Shown one piece after another: positions 23,801-34,281 of a stretch of DNA of 64,000 bases (the stretch's first letter is position 1; every line of letters begins with the position of its first letter). The translations under genes and the position numbers were made by a program. Below the pieces are notes generated by a model, which saw only the letters and a program-made list of their open reading frames with translations, made no database searches and was not told the DNA's origin. The stretch comes from Gossypium raimondii (taxonomy: Eukaryota; Streptophyta; Magnoliopsida; Malvales; Malvaceae): positions 1,798,001 to 1,862,000 of the forward strand of contig NC_068572.1 of NCBI RefSeq assembly GCF_025698545.1, written 5' to 3'.

Positions 23801-24783
23801 CATTTGCTGTTGACTGCAAAACATGAAGCAGTGGACACATGCTCCTCCTAAGCTTGCATATCCTCAGCAGTCTTGGCTTGTACTGGCTGAGCTTGTGCCT
23901 TGTCATGATTTCTACAAATCTTCTCATGATGGCCATAATGCTTACAGTTCTTGCACTGGATGTCTGGTCTGGTCCAGCAAAATTTCTCCAAATGATTGGT
24001 CTTTTTGCAGTGAATGCATGGTGGAAACCTCCTTCTGCCTGCTTCTCTGTTTACTTCTTTCTTGGCTTTATCCTTTCTTTCAAACCAAGGTTTCTTATCT
24101 CTCTGATTTGAGCTAGAACCTACTATGGCTTTTGCTTGAAAGGCTCCTTCAAGGTTCTCCTCTTGTCTGCTAGCCCTTCTCTGCTCGAGTGCATAAAGAG
24201 AATTAACCAATTCAGACAAGCAAATGGTTGTGAGGTCCCTCGAGTCCTCCAGTGAGGAGATTTTTTATTCAAACCTCTCTGGAAGAGTGGTAACCACCTT
24301 CACAACCACTCTACTGTCACTAAAATCCTCTCCTAGGAGTCTTATGTTATTGACAGTAGTCATTATCCTGTCAGAATACTGTTTAATAGTTTCTGACTCC
24401 TTCATTTTTAAGTTTTTAAACTCTCTTCTCAGGTTGATGACTTGTTGCTGCCTGGTCTTGTCAAATCCCATAAACTCCTCTTTCAACCTGTCCCATGCCT
24501 GCTTAGGAGAATCACAGGCCATGATGCGAGTAAAGATAACATCAGACACACCATTCTGCAGACAGGCCATGGCTTTGTGCTTCTTGGCTCGTTCCTCACC
24601 ATGTTGCCTGATCTGAGCAATGGTAGGATTTGCTCTTAATGGTGGTGGCTCGACATCACTTTCAACTGCACTCCAGAGGTCAAGTGCTTGGAGATATGTC
24701 TTCATCTTGACTATCCAAATGTTTTTGAAAACTAAAACTTAAACAACAGAGGTCCTCAAAGATAAGAGGCTCTGATTACCATT

Positions 24784-25189
24784 TGTTGGATAAATGGCAG
24801 CAGCAAAACAAAACAAAGATGAAAATGACCAAGAACAGAAAGTAACCGATGAAGCAAAAAATCAATCTTCTCATTGAAACTTTGAAATATATGATGTTAC
24901 AAAAATAGTATGACAGTTACCTAACATTTGTAACTGCTCCCATCAGTTTTAGTAACTTGCAATACAAAATAATACAAATTAAAGAGTTGAATAATTCAGC
25001 CTTTACATCTATCAAATTCAAATCCTAACAACTCTAAAAGCTAGTTGCATTTAGCTTGAATAGCATTACAAAAATAAACAAAAAGTAAACAAAAGAAACA
25101 AGCTGCTTCTAGTCCTGCTCGAATGCTGGTCTGCTGCAGCTGCTAGTCTGCTTTCTGGCCTTTTGTTACATTGCAGTCCATGTTCAACA
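24784..25189 (-). repeat. 5' LTR of the copia element
   Basis: 406 bp partner of 20431-20836. The primer-binding site follows it at about 24767-24782 on the minus strand. The upstream RLP frame runs into this LTR for about 36 codons and then stops. Confidence 0.93.
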
Positions 25190-26392
25190 GGAACTCCACC
25201 ACTTATAGAGTTATTAAATAACCGAAGTTTCCCTAGAAATTGAAGCCCACTAACATAATTTGGAAAGGGACCTTCCAAGTGGTTTTTTGACAAATCCAAA
25301 TAGGTAATTTTTGTGAGGTTGAAGATAGTTGTCGGAAGTGGACTACTCAAATTGCATGAAGAAAAGCTCAAAGAAATTAATTTTCTAAGGTCTCTAAAAA
25401 CATCTGGAATCTGTCCTTCAAGCGAATTTCCTTGTAAATAAACGGAAATGATTTTAGTGAGATTTCCAAATGTTGCTGGAATTGGCCCCCTAAAACCACA
25501 ATGGGAAAGGTCCAACAACTCAAGGCCACTACTGCAGTCTGTGTTAGGGAGATAACCTGTGAGATTTTCATTCTCACTTAAATCTAAATTTTTGAGGTTT
25601 GGAAGCTGAGAAACTTGAGTTGGAAATTCCCCATGTAATTGACAATGTGAGAGACTCAAATGTTCAAGGGACGAAGACAAGTTTAGAAAGGAAGTAAGTG
25701 CAACATCAGACATATCTACATAGTCAAGCACAAGGTTTCTTAATTTTGTCAAGTTTCTTGCAAGCAAGTCGAAACCTTGGCCATCAAATCTCAATTCAGA
25801 AATGGAAACATCAAGTGAAACCAAACTTAACAAGACACCGATTTGATGCGAGATTAAGCCAGAGAAGGCATTATCAGAAAGATTAAGATGGGTTAAACTC
25901 ACCAACTGACTAAATAACTTTGATGAAATGGTGCCATCGAAACCATTCCCAGCAAGGTTGAGTCGTCGTAGTCCATGAAAATGAAACAAGCTGCGAGTGT
26001 TCTCAAGAAGAGAGCCTTCGAGGTAGTTGTAGCTCAAGTCAAGCCATTGGAGGTTTTGAAGTTGAAAGAGGCTGTTGTTTGCAAAGAGAGAACCAACAAG
26101 GCAACTCTGACTAAGATCGATGCCGATTACATGACCAGTCACGTGGTCGCATTTCACTCCCTCCCATGAACAACAATCAATGCTTTTGTTCCATGACTCT
26201 GTCTATCCTGGGGTAAGGATCTTTATTATCACCATCAGGGTTCAAATCACAATCAACAGACATGGTGGTATTAAAATGGAGCAAACCATCTCTTTGATGT
26301 GGGAGACATAAATGAGAGGATGGAGGAGGAACAGAGGACCACAAAGTCCATGAAAGTTGCAAGACCACCAAAACCAGGCAAAGGCTTCCCAT

Positions 26393-27915
26393 ATATTTTT
26401 TTCTCCAAAAAAGAAACAAGTACAAAGTTAAGAAACAAAGGGGTATGTATTATAACAACAACCAAGTCCTTAATTGAATTACAAATAATTTATCATATTT
26501 TAAAATACTTTTATACTTTTTTTATTAATTTGATATTTAAAAACTTGTGGTCTAATAATGTCACTAGTTCTGTACCCTGTGAATTTTTGAAATTTAGTCC
26601 CTATGTTTTAATTCTAAAAATTCAGTCTTTCTACTTGTTTGATTTAAAATTAAAGTCTGTTTGATAATATTGTAAATTGATTTATTTTAATTTTTAATTT
26701 GTTATAAATTAGACTTTAATTTTTACATCATACCTTTAAAACTAAAATATCACACATTCAAATGCAAGGGTAATTCATTAATAATGGAATCCAAGTTTGA
26801 AAACTTAGCGCGCCTCGTATTATCATTTTTCAACTTAGTTAATACTTCAATTACTATCAATATTAATCATAATTACACGATACCCACGAATACAAATTTA
26901 GAAATTATGATGAAGACACAGCCACTCATATCATCTCCTAAATTAACAACACCCCCAATTTATTTATTCTAATCTCTTCTAAGGAAACTGAACATGCTTA
27001 ATCACTCAACCGTACAAGAAAATATTCACCAATGTACAAGAATAGTCGCTCAAACTATTAATTTTTTCGATTTAATCACTCAATTTTCTTAATTAAATAT
27101 TTTAGTCACTCTTTCTTTTCACTTACTAACAAAGTCTAATATGGGCTTTTCTATTATCTAATAACAGATTTAACTTTATTAATATTTTTATTTAAAAAAC
27201 ATTATTCATAAATTGTAAAAGGATTATCCATGTATAAAATTTAATATGATTAAATTAACCATTATATTTTATAAAAAGATCGTGCTTCAATTACAATAAA
27301 TATTAACCATGAAAAATCGAAATCATATATACTTAAAGCACTATAGAGTGAACATAAAGAAAAAAAAAAGTCTTGATTGTACCATTCAAGTCTATCCCAT
27401 TTTAGTTGTCAATACGACTTGCATATTTTTTTGATTTTTCGTTTTTTGAAGAACAGCCATGAACTTCGAACACGAATCATAAAACGGATATAGAATTAAA
27501 CCATTAAACCTAATTTAACAATAAATTATTGTATTTCATAAATAATTTTACACTTTTTTATTCAATTTTAAATATTCATAGTTTTAAGATTTATATTTAG
27601 TTATAAACATTATTTTCTTTTATTGTCCAATGAACACATCAAAAATTAAAGGTATAGTTTTATGTGAATAGAGAGAATGGCAGTGGCTGTATTATCAATG
27701 TGTATAGAGAGATATGAGAAAGGGATTGGTATTAGACAGCTGAGTTGTAACTCGTGGGCGAAGATGGAATATTGAATGTATCCTAGTTAAAACATGGCAT
27801 ACCATAGTTACAAAAATCCATAGTTCAGAAAAACCATGTGAATAGAGCGAATGGCAGTGGCTGTAATTTCATGTGTAAATCCTGTGGTGGTATACCAAAG
27901 CCATTGCATCAATAA
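26393..27915. other. Intergenic, with RLP-flank relics
   Basis: About 26895-27000 repeats the RLP 3'-flank phrase (compare 3806, 18300 and 2189), so a further RLP unit probably lay here. The rest is AT-rich with no gene. A weak repeat 'tgtgaatagag(a/c)gaatggcagtggctg' occurs at about 27664 and 27837. Confidence 0.45.
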
Positions 27916-27992
27916 TCAAAGTCCATAAATACGAAAATGACCATGGTATTCGTCAATTTCATCTCTAATCTTTTCGTTGTTACGTTCACACA
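27916..27992 (-). pseudogene. RLP relic F (island-domain fragment)
   Basis: Matches 4640-4715 of the intact gene and 19095-19170 of the disrupted one: 'cgtcaatttcatctctaatc' and 'ttcgttgttacgttcaca'. This encodes the end of the island domain. It is isolated, with no adjacent RLP sequence. Confidence 0.6.
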
Positions 27993-29060
27993 TCAATAAT
28001 CATTTTCAAATTAACCACATCTTAATTGTAGCACAAAAGTCTATCTTATTTTAGACATTAGGACTTACATTTTTTTTTTTTTTGATTTCCCATTTCATTG
28101 TCTACTTTTCATTTTGTACCAAAAAATAAGGCTTTTTTTATAAAAATGATATTAAAAAAATTAATTAATTACAAAAATGAGGTGGGAACAAATTAATTAT
28201 GAAAATGAGACATTTGTTACAGTGCTCCTCGATGTCATTTGACACACCGGCGGCACCACCCCACTTTTCGTCCAATCATGCAACAATCAATAAGGTTTAA
28301 AAAAATAATTTTTTTGTGCAGCCGCTGTGTCAAGTAGCACCGGTATGTATTTCTAAAAAAACCCATGAAAATATGAGTATACACGGTGGAAGAAAAATAC
28401 AAAAAAAAAATTTATTGGTCCCTCCAATGTGTATCGAGTGGAATCGCATTAGTTAAAAAAACACCCTGTTAGAAAAAAAAAAGCTTAATAACAATTTATC
28501 GCTTTTAAAATATTTTTATACATTTCTATTTATTTGATATTTAAAATTTTAGGTATAATAATGCCCCTAGTCCTTGTACACTTTTCTTTTTAATTTAGCC
28601 TCTCTACTTTTAATTCCTAGAAGTTAATCATCTAAAGTCCAATTGTAACAATGTTAATTTATTTCTATTAAATTTGAATATGTTATTAATTGGACTTTAA
28701 TTTTTAAATCAAATTAAACGAAGTTCATTAATAGTGTTGTTAATTAGACTTTAATTTTCAAATTAGAAAAACAGAGGTACTAAATTTTAAAAGTCTGAAG
28801 ACTACAAGGAGTGGGGTGTAATTAAAGTAAAAATCTAATACAATTTTCGCCATCTTTTTATTATTAAAAATGACTATAGGTATTTTTTTCCTCAAACCCC
28901 AAATTAATTATATCCATGTTGAATGAAATACAAGCATCCAATGGAGTTGTAAATTGGTATACAAGCTCAATGGAAACCTTCTAAAACCCATTGCCATGCT
29001 TACAATAAAATTCCATTTCTTATAAAATCCAATGCCACCAAAGGGTTCTTTTTTTTTTAA
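27993..29060. other. Intergenic, no gene seen
   Basis: AT-rich spacer with poly-T/poly-A runs. A GC-richer patch (28220-28350) reads like a dispersed repeat. No gene or RNA is supported. Confidence 0.4.
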
Positions 29061-29065
29061 ATGAA

Positions 29066-29688
29066 ATTCCCTTCATCCGAATTGATGATACACCAATCAA
29101 TTCTTAATCCATGGTCCGGTTCCAAACAACAACAGATGAATCTAAGTGCAAAAAAAAGAAATACTACGAAAATTATGTGGACTTCAATTAAACAGCTACC
29201 ATTGCAGCCACCATTGCTTGCAATGGGTAGGGAGGGGATGACCGGAGAGAATAGATCCAAAAGAGCTGACAAATAAACTACCGGCAAATCCACCACCAAG
29301 GAGTGGCCAAAGCCTAGGACAGAGTCACCAAGACCGTCGACTCCCCTCGACGGCTGTAGATCCAATATCTTCAAGAGGGCATCAACAACCAACCTGCGAC
29401 GGTTCGATGCAACTCAACCAACATCACCATGTTCAAGCCTTCAGGGCCAAACGGCAACAGTGCACTGCCTTGTGCAGTGTCCTTGCCAAGCATTTAAAAC
29501 AAAAGCCGAGAAAACTAGAATCAATCCAACTATCCCTTTATTTGAATTGATATACCAGTCAATTCTGAATCCATTCTCAATCCAATCGACAGATCTGATT
29601 CCACCAACAACAGATGTTTCTAAGTGCAAAGAAAACATACTATGAAAAATATGTGGAGAATTTCAATTAAACAGCTACCATTGCAGGC
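29066..29688. repeat. Direct repeat pair downstream of the Aha1-N gene
   Basis: 29066-29209 and 29531-29688 are diverged direct copies. Both contain 'attaaacagctaccattgca', 'atctaagtgca' or 'ttctaagtgca', and 'caacaacagatg'. About 320 GC-richer bases separate them, including the inverted motif 'ccgtcgactcccctcgacgg'. I see no coding potential I can defend. Confidence 0.6.
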
Positions 29689-29905
29689 AAGCTATACTAT
29701 TTTTTGATCTAAACAGTAGTGGCACACTTAAACCATTTATCAGCGAAGCAATTTGCTCCTTAACAATCTTATGTCCCCTTACATAAAATTCCAATAAAAT
29801 TGCAGTGGCTAACAACAGATGACAGAAGAATACAGTTACAGTTGCAGTCTAATAATAAATTTCATCAAAACCCAAAGTTTAAATGAAACCAAACTCAAAC
29901 CCTCG

Positions 29906-32387
29906 CTACCGATCTTTGAGTTCCTGCTCGAATTGAAGCAATTTCTCCCGGACGGGCTGCAAAAACCGCTTCTTCAAGTCCTGGATAATCTGCTGCTTGT
30001 CTTGCTGCACGAAATCCTTTTCTTCACTAAGCTGTACTGCCATCTATAATTATCCAAAACGGAAAAATTTTAGTTAGTTTCAGTCATTTCTGCCAAGCTC
30101 TATTATGGTTCTAAAAAGTCGATAGATTACCAATGCCTATTTGCCTAACATATAACTATGGAATGAAAACAATTGCCCTCCCCTAAGATTGGTTTTAGGG
30201 TTCAAAATATCATGTTCTCTCCTAAACCTACACCTACAAATCACGTATTCTTATTGCATTCTAGTCATAATCGTGATATATTTATACTACATATTTTATC
30301 ACGTTAACAGTTCGTATTATATAGCTATTGACGCATTCCTATATTTATATAAAGTTCATGTTATTGTTTATAGGTTAAAATATGCCATAACTCTTTGTGA
30401 TCTTCACAAATTTGGAATCTAGTCCTTATACTTTTATTTTCAAAAATTAATCATCTACTTTTCAGATTTCAAAATTCAGGTCCAATAATTAACTCTATTT
30501 TTCTTTGTTAAATTTGACAATGAGACATTTTGAAAAAAAACTCGCTTGGTAGTCAAGTAACTAAGACAATGACTACCAAGTAACCAAGACAATGACGTTG
30601 TAATGAACCTGAATTTAACAAAACAATTTTAGCAATGTTAAGAGTTGGACCTGAATTTTGAATTCTGAAAAGTAAGACTAAATTCCTAAAAATATAAGTA
30701 CAGGGACTCAATTCCAAATCTAAAAAGAGTAGAGGGACTTATGGCATATTTTAACCTTGTTTATATTATGTTGGGGTTTTAATTGTATTCTACTTTTCTT
30801 CAAATCATGTGTAGTATCCAAATATTTTAAGTATACCTAAAACAGTAAATTCTATCAGTTAGAATTAATATTTGGTCAATTTTTTTTTCAAATTCAATAG
30901 TATACTCTACTGGTTTATTGTTTCAATTTCTCTCATTAATTCCCACCATTATGCTTCTCACTATTTTGTTCCAACCTCCTTTTCTACAATAAAACAGCCA
31001 CAGCAACACCAATTCTTTGGTTCATTAGTTTATGCCATATATTTGTCACTTGGCAATTTCATGTAAGAGACATATTCTACAGTAAACACTATCCTAGCAC
31101 CGGCAGTCATTGAATTTATACCAAAGGCCTATCCATCATAACATGTCATAGAATTTATACCATAGGCCCATGCATCATAACATGTTTGCATTTAGGTATA
31201 CCAAGATCTATTCCACAAGTTTATCCTCTCTCTTCTAAACCAAATAGTTATCTCTCAATTCAAGCATACCTGCAAATCATCGAGCTCACCAAAAGAAAAT
31301 TCTGGGATATCAATATGGCCCTTAACCGTCTTCTTCTCCTCCAGTAGATGCCACTCCCCTGATTTCCATTTAGATCCCAATTTGATCAACAAAGTGATAA
31401 ATAAGCTTAGAAAGCAAAAGCATAACACCATATTTAGACCCACTTACCGTTGATTTTTAATGTCAACTCATACGTATAGCCAACACGCTTCTTGTTTCGT
31501 ACAGTCACCAAAAATGCCTGCTCAAACAAGAAAAATTCCCCATAAAATAAGGTTAATATCTATGTATACAGACATAGCTATAGTTTAGTTAAGCTTACAT
31601 CAATGGAGTCAAATAACATTATAAGACAAAAACACAAATAGAAGTAAGAAAAATAACTCACATCGCCAACACACTTGGTTACATCAGAAATTTCAGCCTT
31701 GCCACAAGATAAATCCAATGAACCCACAGATTTAAGCAATTCCTGGAAAATAAAACTGGGTTCTTCAGTACATCTCAAGCTTTTAAACATACGTATTGTT
31801 GAGGGGAAGTTGGCCTCAGACCTTCAACGAAAGGTATTGTCTTCCTAACTCTGTGAAGCCCTTTGGGCTCTCCTTGGATTACAGGAGACAGAACTCCACC
31901 ACAGGACAATACCTTCCGTTGAGGGTCCGAGACCAACCTCCCCTCAACACATATACATTATGTATATCAAAAATCAGGGTTTTGAATATAGACCTTTAAT
32001 CTTTGAGTAGCCCAGTTATTAAGGTTTTTCTCCTCCCAAGTTCCAGCCTATGGTGAACAAGGACCAAAAAAAACATTAAACGAAATCATTGAAATGTACG
32101 AAAATCTGAAATACCCATTAATAAAACCCTAGATCAGATCACAAACATGAGCATAGAAAATGCAAATTTTTAAAAAATAAATAAGGCATTACCTTATTCC
32201 AAACAGAACCAAGAGATGTAGACTGAGATTGAGTTGAAAGGACGTCTTGAGCAGTGAGCTTCTTAGGAACAGGGAGCGGAGCAGCGTCCGCCGTCGTTTC
32301 TCTCACCCAATAAGTATACGACGCCGCCTGCCCATTGCCGTTGCCGTCGCCGTGGGCGTGGGCGTTCTCTACTCCTCCATTCTCCAT
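29906..32387 (-). CDS. Activator of Hsp90 ATPase, N-domain-only protein (At5g58110-like)
   Basis: Six exons, 208 aa: 32193-32387, 31994-32047, 31662-31742, 31448-31517, 31270-31358 and 29906-30043, all with GT-AG junctions in frame. Residues ~60-165 form the Aha1 N-terminal domain: 'NKAGTWEEKNLNNWATQRLK', then the beta-sheet segment 'VRNKKRVGYTYELTLKING' and 'IPEFSFGELDD'. In Aha1 this domain binds the Hsp90 middle domain and stimulates its ATPase in the cytosol. The C-terminal START-like AHSA1 domain of full-length Aha1 is absent; instead a charged helix (residues ~164-208, 'DLKKRFLQPVREKLLQFEQE') ends the protein. That is the family's normal short form, not a truncation. The N-terminus is Gly/Asn/His-rich and low-complexity. 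Introns 2 and 5 carry MITE-like insertions. Confidence 0.88.
30373..30756. mobile_element. Mutator-type MITE in intron 5 of the Aha1-N gene
   Basis: 384 bp beginning GGTTAAAATATGCCATAA and ending with its exact reverse complement. It is flanked by a perfect 9-bp duplication TTGTTTATA (30364-30372 and 30757-30765). The arms remain recognisably inverted for about 150 bases. A 9-bp duplication and long arms indicate a non-autonomous Mutator-like element. No coding region. Confidence 0.85.
31797..31949. mobile_element. 153-bp foldback element in intron 2 of the Aha1-N gene
   Basis: The first ~45 bases ('tgttgaggggaagttggcct' onward) are inverted at the end ('gagaccaacctcccctcaac' region) with about 7 mismatches. 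The centre contains 'gccctttgggctctccttgg'. The ends are TGTTGAGG...CCTCAACA. Candidate target duplications (TA, or CATA on each side) are too short to trust. Either a MITE or the remnant of a small element with LTR-like ends. Confidence 0.65.
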
Positions 32388-34281
32388 CTCTTTATATGCC
32401 AATGGTATGGATCCAATCAACTTATCGCCGAATTTAATTGAAGATTTGCTGGATGGAAGGATGAATCGGAGAATGGAAAAGAAGGGAAGATTTATTTATT
32501 ATTTAAGATTCATTCAAAATAGGATTTTCTGGAAGCTTCTTCCAGTATTATGGCTTTTTAAGTTGAAACCTAGAGTCTTCCTCTTGCTTTTATTTCACCA
32601 TTCTTATTTTTAGGGGAAACTATTTTTATACTATATTTTCCAACACCCACAACGTGGGTGAAAAGGAAACAAAATAGATTAATAAAAATAAATAGAAAAT
32701 TTGTAAGTGATTGGTTAAATATTTTTATATTTTATTAGGAGAAATAGGGTTTGTTTTAGATTAAAGAAACTGAAATTCCTATGTAATTTTATGTTTTTTC
32801 ATAAAAGTGAAATTCCAACCATCAATTATGCCAATTCAACATCGTTTTATAAAATTTGATTTTCTCTTAATTTTAAGGAAGCTAAAAAGATATTTATTAA
32901 ATTCTCCAATAGATTTGTTTTATGTGATATCAATCTCAAAAATATTTTCATAACCAATATCATTGGTTCCAATTCTATACGTAAAACTTTAAATTTATAC
33001 CAACAATATATAATGCAAAATATGCAATCTAATAATATAAACAAAATTAATGTCTTGTAATTTTATAGTACATTTTATTAATTTTTCAAATTAATTCATC
33101 CAATGCTTGAGATATATTTATTACATATTTCAAAAAAAATCAATTCTTTCTATTTTATTTCATTTTATTTTATCTTAAAATAAAGAAAAGACATTCATAT
33201 CTATTTCCATTTTACGGTCCATAAATATTAATTTTTTGAAATTTATAATTGCCCTCACAACAATATTAAGATTTGAACCTAAATTCCTTTGATGGTACAT
33301 AATTTTTTTAAATGTGTGCCAAAAATGAATTCTAAATCGAGCTACAACTCAAATCGACTTTTTATTTTTTTTCCTTAACCCTAAAAGCAAGTTGAGGAAA
33401 TCTCGTTCTACCAACCAACCATATCATTGAAATTGAATGAAGAAGCAGACACTATTGACTTTTCAACTTTGAATTTCATGTCAAACTTTGCCTTCAATGC
33501 TCAAAACAAAGACCTAACACTAAATGCTCCCACAATTTTCGGATTTTTAAACATCATCCATCACCAATAACCAATCACTACAATTTGGTCATCTAATCTC
33601 AATCTTCAGATCAATATACCCTTTAAGAACAGTACAACAAAACCTAACAACTACATCAAAATTCAGTTTTCTTAATATAGGACCTCCATGGTACTTTTAC
33701 AGATAAATAGAAGAGGTATGAAATATAATTTTCCCATTACATCAAAGTTCAAACCTCAACTTGAAATCCCATTATTATTTTCTTTTATTTGTTTTTGCTT
33801 GAAGGCAATCAGACCTAGAAAGCTCAAAATAATAATAGTAATGATAACAGACAATGCATGTATGGAGTGAGGGATATTATCAGCAGAAGATAATTGAATG
33901 CTAAACAGCTAACTTGAAATCCCACCTCGTCTCGGCTCATTTCATCTCATCAGGTCAGGTAGCAGCAGACAAGGGTTGAATGGCAGCAAGCGGATTAACT
34001 TGGTATGAAAATGCAAGTTCCCATAAGTCTACCAAACACTTCTTCACAAACAAAGCTTGTCTCTTAACAATCCTATAAACAACAACAAATATATATCATA
34101 TACAAATATACATGTATTCATTCATTGTCAATAGAATATATATATATACACATTTCCCTTTCTCTACCAGAAAGGCATTCATGAATTTCTAACCTAGGAC
34201 CGTAATTAAGAACATTAAGTATGCTTCAACAACAGAAAGTTATGACCAAATATTTCAGGGTAAAAGAACAAGAAGACAATC
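32388..34281. other. Intergenic; left member of the repeat pair around APEM9
   Basis: 32785-33655 is a diverged direct repeat of 37900-39025 (see that entry). The remainder is AT-rich and has no gene. Confidence 0.6.
32785..33655. repeat. Direct repeat flanking APEM9, left copy
   Basis: Shares long stretches with 37900-39025 in the same order, for example 'aaaagcaagttgaggaaatc' and 'aacaaagacctaacactaaa'. It lacks a ~35-bp block present in the right copy near 38775. Sequence match is strongest in 33375-33655. No coding function is evident. Confidence 0.8.

Larger units (their letters stand above)
20431..25189 (-). mobile_element. Ty1/copia LTR retrotransposon, broken, inside an RLP gene
   Basis: A complete-length fossil of 4759 bp in the same orientation as the host gene, flanked by a perfect GGAAC duplication (20426-20430 and 25190-25194). 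The LTRs are 406 bp each: 5' LTR 24784-25189, 3' LTR 20431-20836. A primer-binding site like that for initiator tRNA-Met (TGGTAATCAGAGC) lies just inside the 5' LTR, and a purine tract (AAGGAGGAG) abuts the 3' LTR. Parts in order on the minus strand are gag with a zinc knuckle (about 23.85-24.7 kb), protease and integrase (about 22.3-23.8 kb), and reverse transcriptase with RNase H (about 21.05-22.3 kb). This order (integrase before reverse transcriptase) defines copia. Coding is broken in roughly half a dozen places, so it is inactive. The LTRs differ at about 7 bases plus a few indels (~98% identical), suggesting insertion within about the last million years at usual plant rates. Confidence 0.93.
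18532..26392 (-). pseudogene. Disrupted LRR receptor-like protein (RLP), second copy
   Basis: A paralogue of the gene at 4070-7048, read on the same strand. The 5' part (25190-26392) has the signal peptide (MGSLCLVLVVLQLSW) and about 13 LRRs. The 3' part (18532-20430) has the remaining LRRs, the island domain, the membrane helix and a tail ending HPTS. A copia element splits it at the codons for GGVP/PSRLF. Host-gene lesions besides the insertion are a 2-bp loss near 26205 just before the LRR cap, a 1-bp gain in a G run near 20035, and a frame change plus stop near 19540. It carries one LRR more than the intact copy near 20180-20250 and ~20 residues more near 25790-25860. It cannot make a full receptor, although the ~300-codon LRR segment at 25190-26157 stays open. 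Confidence 0.9.

Noticed and set aside
29057-29645. Open frames on both strands in the GC-richer block downstream of the Aha1-N gene
   Set aside because: Frames on opposite strands overlap the direct repeats, none resembles a known protein, and none continues through both repeat copies.
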